This document shows, piece by piece, positions 24,535 to 32,294 of a stretch of DNA of 64,000 nt; within the stretch, counting starts at the first letter, position 1; each line of letters opens with the position of its first letter. The stretch comes from Amycolatopsis aidingensis. Lineage in GTDB: Bacteria > Actinomycetota > Actinomycetes > Mycobacteriales > Pseudonocardiaceae. The translations under genes and the position numbers were made by a program. Location of the stretch: NCBI RefSeq assembly GCF_018885265.1, contig NZ_CP076538.1, positions 4,066,001 to 4,130,000 on the forward strand. Direction: 5' to 3'. The notes beneath the pieces were generated by a model. It saw only the letters and a program-made list of their open reading frames with translations. It ran no database searches and was not told where the DNA came from.

Positions 24535-25179
24535 TCAGGGCCTGCGCTCGAGGTCCGGCAGGCGGGGAAACGCGATCCGTAGCCGGGAACGCATCAGCGG
24601 GATGCCGCCGGTACCGCCGGAGTGCAACCCGCGCGCGGCCAGCTCGGCATGCCGGGCCTGCCAGGACCACATCGCCAGGGCCAGCCGCTTCATCGACCCG
24701 GCCAGCTCCGGCACCCCCTCCGCCGCACAACTGCGGCGGCGCAGCACCCGCAGCAGCGCGGCCTCCAGTGGACTCGGGGTGCCGGCCAGCCCCATCACCT
24801 CCAGCAGCCGGGTGAGCTGCTCGGAGTGCCCGGCCCCGATCGAGCCGACCCGGCAGCGCAGCCTGGCCAGCTGCTGTTGCGGCAGCTGCCACAGCAGCGC
24901 CAGCTGGCCGGTGAGCTGGGAAAGCACCGCGGTGGCCCGGTCCACCCTGCGGGTGGCGGCGGCGAGTTCCGGCCGCGCCGAGTCCAGATCCTGCACCGCC
25001 GAGCCGAGATCCAGCAGCACCTGGCGCAGCAGCAGCTCCGAAGCCTGCTGCACCACGATGAACAGATGTTCACCCGCATACGCGTCACCGGGACCCGCCT
25101 GTCCCTCGGCGGCCCGCGGGCACTGTAACCGGAGTAGCTCGCCCAGCCGCAGGTAGCGGCCGTAACGCCCCGCGGCCAT
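24535..25179 (-). CDS. Short tryptophan 2,3-dioxygenase-like heme protein
   Basis: A 214-residue protein that aligns by eye with tryptophan 2,3-dioxygenase: YGRYLRLGELLRLQ at the start, EHLFIVVQQASELLLRQVLLDL (38-59), G-x6-R in GHSEQLTRLLEVMG (117-130), and W-x4-RH...GTGG (171-192), whose His-177 would be the axial heme ligand. It is shorter than the usual ~280 residues, and the distal-His position (H55 of Xanthomonas TDO) reads Ala. GGAGGTG at ideal spacing fixes the start. Possible roles are N-formylkynurenine formation or a divergent oxidation. It is divergent from the SsgA-like gene and not in an obvious kynurenine operon. Confidence 0.75.
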   Translation of the reverse strand: MAAGRYGRYLRLGELLRLQCPRAAEGQAGPGDAYAGEHLFIVVQQASELLLRQVLLDLGSAVQDLDSARPELAAATRRVDRATAVLSQLTGQLALLWQLPQQQLARLRCRVGSIGAGHSEQLTRLLEVMGLAGTPSPLEAALLRVLRRRSCAAEGVPELAGSMKRLALAMWSWQARHAELAARGLHSGGTGGIPLMRSRLRIAFPRLPDLERRP

Positions 25180-25411
25180 TACACCACCTCCGGAAGCACA
25201 CGGTAATCGAACGAACTCCTCGGGTGAAGATCCACTGGTCATGAGGCCCACGCGAGGTGGCAACCCAGTGTGACCCACACCACGCTGATCACCGCCCGTA
25301 CACCCGATCACGTGAAAGATCCGGGCCGGCGCGTCACGAACCGTTCCGGGGGCCATCACTCCAGCATCGAGCCCGTTCGCCTTCGCGCGAACCAGACCGG
25401 AGGGGTGACAC

Positions 25412-25816
25412 GTGAGCACCGACGCCGTACACCAGCATCAGTTCGTGTCGCTGAACGGCTGCGCCCTGCCCGTTCGTTCGCGTTGTTCGTACCTGAGGAG
25501 AGAGCCGTTCGCGGTCGGCATCGCCTTCCAGGTGGAACGCGGCCAGTGGGTGGAGTGGTCCTTCGCACGGGACCTCCTGGTGGCCGGGCTCAGCGAGCCG
25601 GCCGGGATCGGCGACGTCCGGGTGCGCCCGGATCTCTCGGTCGACGAGGACTACCTCATCCTCGAGCTGGAGTCCCCGGACGGCTACGCCGTGGTGGAGA
25701 TGCTGCGCGAGGATGTGGAACGGTTCCTGGACGCCACCATCGCGCTGGTCCCGCTCGGCGCCGAGGAGGACCACTTCGACGTCGAGTCGCTGATCGACGA
25801 GATCACCAACGTCTGA
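25412..25816 (+). CDS. SsgA-family cell-division/sporulation protein
   Basis: A 134-residue member of the SsgA-like family (PVRSRCSYLRREPFAVGIAF, VEWSFARDLLVAGLSEPAGIGDVRVRP). SsgA-like proteins help position FtsZ and septa in sporulating actinomycetes and occur only in morphologically complex actinobacteria. The GTG start is fixed by GGAGGGG 6 nt upstream. The gene is monocistronic and ends 9 bp before the convergent siderophore ATPase gene. Confidence 0.88.
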   Translation: MSTDAVHQHQFVSLNGCALPVRSRCSYLRREPFAVGIAFQVERGQWVEWSFARDLLVAGLSEPAGIGDVRVRPDLSVDEDYLILELESPDGYAVVEMLREDVERFLDATIALVPLGAEEDHFDVESLIDEITNV

Positions 25817-25825
25817 GCCGACCCG

Positions 25826-26656
25826 CTACGACGCGGCCCGGGCGGCCGCCGAGGTGTCCGCCGCTGCGGCCCGCCCGCGCCGCAGCGGCACTACCAGCGG
25901 TGTGCCGGTCTCCGGGTCCTCGATGACCCGGCAGGGCAGGCCGAAGACCTCCTCGACCAGCTCCGCCGTGACGATCTCGGTCGGCTCTCCCTCGGCGGCG
26001 ATCTCGCCACCCGGCCGCATCACGATCAGGTGGGTGGCATACCGGCAGGCCTGGTTCAGGTCGTGCAGCACCGCGACCAGCGTGTGCCCCTTCTCCTCGT
26101 GCAGGTCCGCGCACAGGTCCAGCACCTCGACCTGATGCGCGATGTCCAGGAACGTGGTGGGTTCGTCCAGCAGCAGGATGGCGGTCTGCTGGGCCAGCAC
26201 CATGGCCAGCCAGACCCGCTGCCGCTGCCCGCCGGACAGCTCGTCCACCAGCCTGCCGGACAGCTCCAGCACGCCGGTCAGCCGCATCGACTCGGTGACC
26301 ACCGCCTCGTCCTGCTCCGACCACTGCCGCAGCAGCCGCTGGTGCGGGTAGCGGCCGCGCGCGACCAGGTCCCCGACGGTGATCCCGCCCGGCGCGATCG
26401 AGGTCTGCGGCAGCAGCCCCAGCCTGCGGGCCACCTCCCGGGAGCGGTACGTGGAGATCACCGAGCCGTCCAGGTACACCGCTCCGGTACGCGGTTTGAG
26501 CATCCGGGCCAGCGCCTTGAGCAAGGTCGACTTTCCGCAGGCGTTCGGCCCGACGATCACGGTGAACGAGCCGTCCGGGACCGCCACTCCGAGGTCGGTG
26601 GCCACGGTCCGCTGGTCGTAGGCCAGCGTCAGGTTGTCCGCGTACAGCCGGGTCAT
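25826..26656 (-). CDS. Ferric-siderophore ABC importer, ATP-binding protein (FepC/FecE type)
   Basis: A 276-residue ATPase with intact motifs: Walker A GPNACGKST, Q-loop LLPQTS, signature LSGGQRQR, Walker B ILLLDEPT, H-loop VLHDLN. The FepC-like spacing and cargo-class residues match iron-siderophore importers. It is the third gene of a permease-permease-ATPase operon read from the iron box at 28865; 37 bp separate it from the second permease. The binding lipoprotein for this system is probably the one at 51205, next to the biosynthetic genes. Confidence 0.93.
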   Translation of the reverse strand: MTRLYADNLTLAYDQRTVATDLGVAVPDGSFTVIVGPNACGKSTLLKALARMLKPRTGAVYLDGSVISTYRSREVARRLGLLPQTSIAPGGITVGDLVARGRYPHQRLLRQWSEQDEAVVTESMRLTGVLELSGRLVDELSGGQRQRVWLAMVLAQQTAILLLDEPTTFLDIAHQVEVLDLCADLHEEKGHTLVAVLHDLNQACRYATHLIVMRPGGEIAAEGEPTEIVTAELVEEVFGLPCRVIEDPETGTPLVVPLRRGRAAAADTSAAARAAS

Positions 26657-26693
26657 CGATGGTGTCCTTCCTTGCCGAAGCCGCCGGGCGTGG

Positions 26694-27749
26694 TCACGCC
26701 CGGCCCCTGCGCCATTCCGAGGTGAGCAGCCAGATCAGGTAGAGCCCGCCGAGCGTGCCGGTGGCGGTACCGACCGGCAGCTGGGTATCGTCGAACAGCC
26801 GTTGCACCGCGAAGTCCCCGCAGGCCAGCAGCAGCGCCCCGAGCAGAGCCGCTGGCAGCAGGCCGGCACCGGCCGCGCGGGTCAGCCTGCGGGCCAGTTG
26901 CGGGGCGGCCAGCGCCAGGAACCAGATCGGCCCGGTGGCCGCCGTCGCCACGGCCGCGAGGCCGACGCTCACCCCCAGCAGCACCAGCCTGGCGCGCTCG
27001 ACGCCCACGCCAAGGCCGGTCGCGGCCTCGTCCCCGAGTTCCAGCAGGGCCAGCCTGCGGCTGTAGTACATGCCGAGCGGCAACAGCACCGCCACCGCGA
27101 GGCCGACGGCCAGCACCTGGTCCCATCCCCGCCCGTTCACACTGCCGACCAGCCAGGCCTGCGCCGCCAGCGCGTCGGTCAGGCTCGCCTTGGTGATCAG
27201 GTAGGAGTTCGCGGCCAGCGCCATCGCGCTGATCCCGATGCCGACGAGGATGAAGCGGTATCCCTGCACCCCGCCGCTGTAGGCGAGCAGGTAGATCAGC
27301 ACGGCGCAGCACGCCCCACCGACCAGCGCCCCACCGGAGATCTGCAGCATGCTGCCGTCCAGCAGCACGATGACCACCAGCGCTCCGGTGGCCGAGCCGT
27401 AGGTGAACCCGATGACATCCGGACTGCCGAGCGGGTTTCCGGACAGCCGCTGCAACACGGCACCGCTCGCGCCGAGGGCCGCGCCGACGAGCAGCGCGGT
27501 CAGCAGGCGGGGCAACCGGAGCGTGTGCACGATGAACTCGGCGCCTGACGCGCCCTGCCCGAGCAGCGTGGACAGCACTTCCCCGAAGGAGAGTTCGTAT
27601 TCGCCGGTGGTCAGGGAGAGCAGGCCGATACCGAACACGCCCACGGCCAGCGCCACGCATACCGCGGCGCTGCGGCCGTCGAACCGCAGCGAGACCGCGC
27701 CGCCCCGGCTGCGCAGCACCCGCCCGGCCACCGCGGTGCCTGCCCTCAC
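26694..27749 (-). CDS. Ferric-siderophore ABC importer permease (FecD/FepG type)
   Basis: A 351-residue FecCD-family permease with about ten helices. Typical segments are LRLPRLLTALLVGAALGASGAVLQ, NPLGSPDVIGFTYGSATGA and the coupling-helix region (EAATGLGVGVERARL). The GTG start overlaps the stop of the partner permease (GTGA), so both are made in equal amounts. It forms the membrane channel for iron-loaded siderophore uptake. Confidence 0.92.
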   Translation of the reverse strand: MRAGTAVAGRVLRSRGGAVSLRFDGRSAAVCVALAVGVFGIGLLSLTTGEYELSFGEVLSTLLGQGASGAEFIVHTLRLPRLLTALLVGAALGASGAVLQRLSGNPLGSPDVIGFTYGSATGALVVIVLLDGSMLQISGGALVGGACCAVLIYLLAYSGGVQGYRFILVGIGISAMALAANSYLITKASLTDALAAQAWLVGSVNGRGWDQVLAVGLAVAVLLPLGMYYSRRLALLELGDEAATGLGVGVERARLVLLGVSVGLAAVATAATGPIWFLALAAPQLARRLTRAAGAGLLPAALLGALLLACGDFAVQRLFDDTQLPVGTATGTLGGLYLIWLLTSEWRRGRA

Positions 27750-28825
27750 AGCGAACCCAACTTCCGCTTGCGGCACAGCGCAATGAACAGCGGCGCGCCG
27801 AGGAACGCGGTCACGATGCCCACCTGCACCTCGCCGGGACCGGCGATGACCCTGCCCAGCACGTCCGAGCCGACCAGCAGGGTCGGCGCGAGCACCAGCG
27901 AGTAAGGCAGCACCCAACGCTGGTCCGGTCCGACGATCATCCTGGCGATATGCGGTACGGCGAGCCCCACGAACGCGATCGGCCCCGCCGCGGCCGTGGC
28001 GGCGCCGCACAGCAGGGTGGCGGCCAGCGCGCCGAGCGCCCTGGTCCGGCCGATGTGCGCGCCCAGCGCGCGGCCCAACTGGTCGCCCATGGCCAGCGCG
28101 TTCAGCGGTCGCGTCAGCAGCAGCGCGAGTAGCACCCCCGCCACCACCAGCGGCAGCACCGGCCACACCACGTCCAGGTCCCGCCCGGCGAGCGAGCCCA
28201 CGTTCCAGAACCGGAACTCGTCGAATGCCCGCGGATGGAGCAGCAACACGGCGGTGTTGAAGGCGTACAGCACGGCGGTCACCGCGGCACCGGCCAGCAC
28301 CAGCCGTTCCGGGGTGGCCACCGCCCTGCCCGCCGAGCCGATCGTGTAGACCACCACGGTGGCCACCGCGGCACCGGCGACCGCGAACCACAGGTAACCC
28401 GGCACCGTGGACACCCCGAGGAAGGCGATCCCGACCACCACCCCGGTGGCGGCGCCGAGGCTCACCCCGAGCACCCCGGGTTCGGCAAGCGGGTTGCGGG
28501 TGATCGCCTGCATCAACGCGCCGGACAGCCCGAGCGCGACCCCCACCAGCACGCCCACCACGGTGCGCGGGATCCGGTAGGCATGGATGATGACGGCGTT
28601 CTCCGACCCGTCGGGGTGCCACAGCAGGTCCCAGGTGGCACCGAACGGGATACCCCTGGTACCCAGCCAGACGCTGAGCAGGAGCACCAGTGCCAGCGCC
28701 CCGAAGGCCGCCAGCAGGCCGATCCCCCGCAGGGCGCGCAGGCCGCGGGAAGCCGGCGGCTGGAGCGACGCGGTGCCGCCGTCAACCGCCCCGCCCGCGG
28801 GGGCGGCGCGCTGCGCCACCGACAC
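27746..28825 (-). CDS. Ferric-siderophore ABC importer permease (FecC/FepD type)
   Basis: A 359-residue FecCD-family permease: YRIPRTVVGVLVGVALGLSGALMQAITRNPLAEPGVLGVSLGAATG is the signature region, and GDQLGRALGAHIGRTRALG the ATPase-coupling part. An AGGAGG stretch 5 nt upstream of GTG 28825 decides the start. It is first in the importer operon, 40 bp downstream of a good iron box, so expression should rise when iron is scarce. Confidence 0.92.
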   Translation of the reverse strand: MSVAQRAAPAGGAVDGGTASLQPPASRGLRALRGIGLLAAFGALALVLLLSVWLGTRGIPFGATWDLLWHPDGSENAVIIHAYRIPRTVVGVLVGVALGLSGALMQAITRNPLAEPGVLGVSLGAATGVVVGIAFLGVSTVPGYLWFAVAGAAVATVVVYTIGSAGRAVATPERLVLAGAAVTAVLYAFNTAVLLLHPRAFDEFRFWNVGSLAGRDLDVVWPVLPLVVAGVLLALLLTRPLNALAMGDQLGRALGAHIGRTRALGALAATLLCGAATAAAGPIAFVGLAVPHIARMIVGPDQRWVLPYSLVLAPTLLVGSDVLGRVIAGPGEVQVGIVTAFLGAPLFIALCRKRKLGSL

Positions 28826-28864
28826 GAAGACCTCCTGCCCGGCCGCCCGGCCCGCGACCTTACT

Positions 28865-28883
28865 TAAGGTTAGGCTAACTGAA
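28865..28883. promoter_or_regulatory. Iron box (IdeR/DmdR-type) upstream of importer operon
   Basis: TAAGGTTAGGCTAACTGAA matches 16 of 19 positions of the IdeR/DmdR1 consensus TTAGGTTAGGCTAACCTAA. It lies 40 bp upstream of the permease GTG and just after the stop of the amidohydrolase gene on the same strand. Iron-loaded repressor would block importer transcription when iron is plentiful. Confidence 0.85.
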
Positions 28884-28893
28884 GGCCGTCGGC

Positions 28894-30507
28894 TCAAGGA
28901 ACATGCGTGCCCGATTCACCGAGGCCGAGGTCGGTGCCGTGAGTGACCAACGCACCGTCCTCGGCGCTCACCGTGGCAACGACCTCGATCGCCCCGATCT
29001 CCTCCGGTGGCACCCGGTGCGGGTCGTCCCCGAGCACCACCAGGTCGGCCAGCTTCCCCGGCTCGATCGTGCCGAGCTCGCGCTCCCGGTGGCAGGCGTG
29101 GGCCGCGCCAGCGGTGTAGGCGTACACGGCATCGGACACGCCGACGGCCTCACCCGGACCGACCGGCAGGCCTGCCTCGGTGGTGCGTTGTACCAGGAAC
29201 TGGATCGCCCGCAGCGGCGCGCCGCTGGTCACCGGCCGGTCCGAGCTGCCGACAAGCGGCACACCGTGGTCGAGGAACCCGCGTCCCCGGTACAGCCACG
29301 GCGCCCGCTTCGGACCCATGATCGCCGCGTAGTCGTCCCCGAGGTAGGTGAGGAAGTTCGGCTGCACCACGGCGCTCGCCCCGACGCGGGCGAACCGCGG
29401 GAGTTGGTCCGGCCGCACCAGCCCGGCGTGCTCGACGCGGTGCCGGGCATCCGGCCGCGGCCGTTCCCGCTGCGCCTGCTCCAGCGCGTCCAGCGCCAGG
29501 TCCACCGCCCTGTCCCCGATCGCGTGCACGGCCAGCTGCCACCCTGCCCGGTGCCCCTGCACGATGGTGGTGGTCAGCTCCGCGGGGTCGGCGAACAGCT
29601 GCCCCGAGTGCTCCAGCCCCACGTAGGGCTCGGTGAGCGCCGCCGTGCGGGGCATCATGCCGCCGTCGGTGAACACCTTGAGCGCGCCGATAGACAGCCG
29701 GTCCCCGCCGAAACCGGTACGCATCCCCACCCCGACCGCGCGGGCGATGTCGTCGGCAGGGTGGGCTCCGGCCGGCCGCAGCACGTCCGCGGCGATCATC
29801 GCCTGCACCCGCACCGGCAGCCTGCCGGCGGCCAGCGCGTCCTGGTACGCGACGAGCTCGACCGGGCTGTGCCCGATCAGCCCGCCGCCGATCCCGGCCT
29901 CGGCCACCGCGGTGATGCCCTCGGCGCGGCAGGCCCTGCCCGCGAGCTCGATGGCCGCCACCAGTTCCGCGGTCGAGTAGGGCTGGCGCACCGCGCGCAC
30001 GGCGGCCATTCCGGCCTCGGCGAACACCCCGTCCTCGTGCGGCAGGTCGGCAGGCAGTTGGTCCAGCACGGCGCTGTTCACCACGCAGGCGTGGCCCGAG
30101 TCGTGTACCAGCAGGATCTTCCGACCGGCGGCCACGGTGTCCAGCTCGGCGGCGGTCAGGTGGCGGCCGAGGGGCCGCTGGTCGTAGCCGCCGATGTCCA
30201 CCCACTCCCCCGGCTGCCTGCGCTGCGCCGCCTCGCGGATCACGGCCAGCATCCTCGGCACACCCTCGTGCGGGTTCACCATGGTCCGGCCGGCCGCGAG
30301 CCCGGTCCAGGCCAGGTGCACGTGCGCGTCGAGGAAGCCGGGCAGCACGGTGGCGCCCTGCAGGTCCACCTCGCGCCGGGCGGGCAGGGCCGAGACCGCC
30401 TCGTCCACGCCGACGATCCGGCCCCGCCACAGCCCGATCTCGCGGGCCACGCTCCGGCCGGTGTCCATGGTGTGCACGGTGGCGTTGACCAGCCGTACGT
30501 CGAGCAT
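28894..30507 (-). CDS. Amidohydrolase family 3 (YtcJ-like) metal-dependent hydrolase
   Basis: A 537-residue YtcJ-type amidohydrolase. Metal ligands are HVH in LPGFLDAHVHLAWTG (about 61-67), with further His in LAVHAIGDRA and HRVEHAG, and Asp in SSDRPV. The C-terminal beta-sandwich strand ELGTIEPGKLADLVVLGDDP is typical. GGGAGGA precedes the ATG. It cleaves an unknown amide or cyclic C-N bond in the cytoplasm. Its start faces the exporter genes across an iron box at 30547, so it is probably iron-regulated and may process the siderophore or a precursor; no such role is established. Confidence 0.85.
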   Translation of the reverse strand: MLDVRLVNATVHTMDTGRSVAREIGLWRGRIVGVDEAVSALPARREVDLQGATVLPGFLDAHVHLAWTGLAAGRTMVNPHEGVPRMLAVIREAAQRRQPGEWVDIGGYDQRPLGRHLTAAELDTVAAGRKILLVHDSGHACVVNSAVLDQLPADLPHEDGVFAEAGMAAVRAVRQPYSTAELVAAIELAGRACRAEGITAVAEAGIGGGLIGHSPVELVAYQDALAAGRLPVRVQAMIAADVLRPAGAHPADDIARAVGVGMRTGFGGDRLSIGALKVFTDGGMMPRTAALTEPYVGLEHSGQLFADPAELTTTIVQGHRAGWQLAVHAIGDRAVDLALDALEQAQRERPRPDARHRVEHAGLVRPDQLPRFARVGASAVVQPNFLTYLGDDYAAIMGPKRAPWLYRGRGFLDHGVPLVGSSDRPVTSGAPLRAIQFLVQRTTEAGLPVGPGEAVGVSDAVYAYTAGAAHACHRERELGTIEPGKLADLVVLGDDPHRVPPEEIGAIEVVATVSAEDGALVTHGTDLGLGESGTHVP

Positions 30508-30546
30508 CCGTCCTCCCGCTGCGGGTCCGGCTTCCGGTGTTCCGAC

Positions 30547-30565
30547 TTAGAGTAGCCTTACCTAC
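30547..30565. promoter_or_regulatory. Iron box between amidohydrolase and exporter genes
   Basis: TTAGAGTAGCCTTACCTAC matches about 15 of 19 positions of the iron box read in its reverse orientation (TTAGGTTAGCCTAACCTAA). It lies 40 bp upstream of the amidohydrolase ATG and 32 bp upstream of the exporter GTG, so one repressor site may serve both divergent promoters. Confidence 0.65.
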
Positions 30566-30596
30566 TAATCGGCGAAGCTGGGTGGAGGTGGTCACC

Positions 30597-32294
30597 GTGC
30601 GCGCGCAACCCGCCGAACCGACCGGTCCCCGGGTGCTCCGCGGCGCCGTCGCCGGCCAGCGGGGCCGGATCGCGGTGGCCTGCGTGCTGGCCGCCGGGCA
30701 CCAGGGCGGGGAGGCACTGGTGCCGGTGGTGATCGGCGTGGTGATCGACCAGGCGGTGGCCACCGGGGATGCCGGTGCGTTGCTGTGGTGGTTGGCCGGC
30801 CTGGCGGGGTTGTTCGTCACGTTGTCGTTCTGCTATCGGTTCGGCGCCCGTGCCGCCGAGCGGGCCGCCGAGCAGGCGGCGCACGGGTTGCGGATCCAGC
30901 TGAGCCGTCGGGTGCTCGACCCGCACGGCGGCGCCGAAGCCGGCCGGTTGCCGGGTGCGCTGGTGAACATCGCCACCGGGGACGCCAAGCGGGTCGGCGC
31001 GGTGTGCGGGGTGCTCCCGTTCGGCTTGGCCGGGTTGGTCGGCTTGCTGGTCAGTACGGTCGCCTTGCTCCGTATCTCGGTGCCGCTGGGGTTGCTGGTA
31101 CTGCTCGGCACCCCGCCCCTGCTGTGGCTGGCCCACCTGATCGGGCGACCGCTGGAGCGGCGCAGCGGGGTGGAGCAGGAACGTGCCGCGCACGCCTCCG
31201 GCGTGGCCGCCGACCTGGTGCGCGGGCTGCGAGTGCTCAAGGGCATCGGCGCCGAGGCCGCCGCGGTGGACCGGTACCGGCGCACCAGCCGCACCTCACT
31301 CGCCGCGACCCTGCGCGCGGCGCGGGCACAGGCCTGGCACGACGGGGCGATTCTCGCGCTGACCGGGGTGTTCATCGCGCTGGTCGCGCTGGTCGGCGGG
31401 CACCTTGCCATCGAGGGCGCGATCAGCATCGGCGGGCTGGTCGCGGCGGTCGGGCTGGCCCAGTTCCTGCTCACCCCGTTTCAGATCTTCTCCTTCGTCA
31501 ACGCGGAGCTGGCGCAGGGCCGGGCTTCGGCGGAACGGGTGGCCTCGGTGCTGGCCGCGCCGCCCGCGGTGGGACCGGGGCGGGCACGGCTGCCGGCCCC
31601 GGTGACCGGGGCCGTGCGGCTGTGTGGGGTTCGGCACGGCGCGCTACGCGGGATCGATCTCGACCTCGCGCCGGGCGCGCTGACCGGGGTGGTGACCACC
31701 GACCCAGCCTGCGCCACCGATCTGTTGGCCTGCCTCGGCAGAGAGGCCGACCCGGCGCAGGGCACGATCGAGGTGGACGGGGTGTCGCTGGCCGAGCTAC
31801 CACCGCAGGAGCTGCGCGGCGCGGTGCTGGTGGCCGCGCATGACGCGGATCTGTTCGAGGGCAGCCTGCTGGACAACGTGGCCGCGGGGACGGAAGCCGC
31901 GGAGGTGGAGCGCGCGCTGGCCGCCGCGGCGGCGGACGAGGTGGCCGCGAGCCTTCCGCACGGGTCGGCGACCCTGCTGGCCGAGCGGGGCCAGTCGCTG
32001 TCCGGCGGCCAGCGTCAACGGGTCGCCCTGGCTCGCGCGCTGGCGGCGCAGGCCCCGGTGCTGGTGTTGCACGACCCGACCACGGCCGTGGACGCGGTGA
32101 CCGAGTCCAGGATCGCCGCGGAGCTGGTCCGCATGCGGGCCGGGCGCACGACGATCCTGGTGACCACCAGCCCGGCGTTGCTCGCGGTGGCCGACCGGGT
32201 GGTGCTGCTGGCCGAGGGCATGGTGGCCGCCGACGGCCGGCACACCGACCTGGTGCGGGAGAGCGCGGACTACCGAGCGGCGGTGTTGGCATGA
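30597..32294 (+). CDS. ABC exporter half-transporter with degenerate ATP site (siderophore export)
   Basis: A 565-residue half-transporter: six-helix exporter domain, then an ATPase domain. The signature is intact (SLSGGQRQRVALARAL, near residue 465). However, the Walker A region (GALTGVVTTDPACATDLL, near 360) has no GK(S/T), and the Walker B Glu is Pro (VLVLHDPTTAVD). It therefore cannot hydrolyse ATP alone but can donate its signature to a partner. GGAGGTGG before GTG 30597 fixes the start, and its stop overlaps the partner's ATG by 4 nt. Its place behind an iron box suggests siderophore secretion. Confidence 0.88.
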   Translation: MRAQPAEPTGPRVLRGAVAGQRGRIAVACVLAAGHQGGEALVPVVIGVVIDQAVATGDAGALLWWLAGLAGLFVTLSFCYRFGARAAERAAEQAAHGLRIQLSRRVLDPHGGAEAGRLPGALVNIATGDAKRVGAVCGVLPFGLAGLVGLLVSTVALLRISVPLGLLVLLGTPPLLWLAHLIGRPLERRSGVEQERAAHASGVAADLVRGLRVLKGIGAEAAAVDRYRRTSRTSLAATLRAARAQAWHDGAILALTGVFIALVALVGGHLAIEGAISIGGLVAAVGLAQFLLTPFQIFSFVNAELAQGRASAERVASVLAAPPAVGPGRARLPAPVTGAVRLCGVRHGALRGIDLDLAPGALTGVVTTDPACATDLLACLGREADPAQGTIEVDGVSLAELPPQELRGAVLVAAHDADLFEGSLLDNVAAGTEAAEVERALAAAAADEVAASLPHGSATLLAERGQSLSGGQRQRVALARALAAQAPVLVLHDPTTAVDAVTESRIAAELVRMRAGRTTILVTTSPALLAVADRVVLLAEGMVAADGRHTDLVRESADYRAAVLA

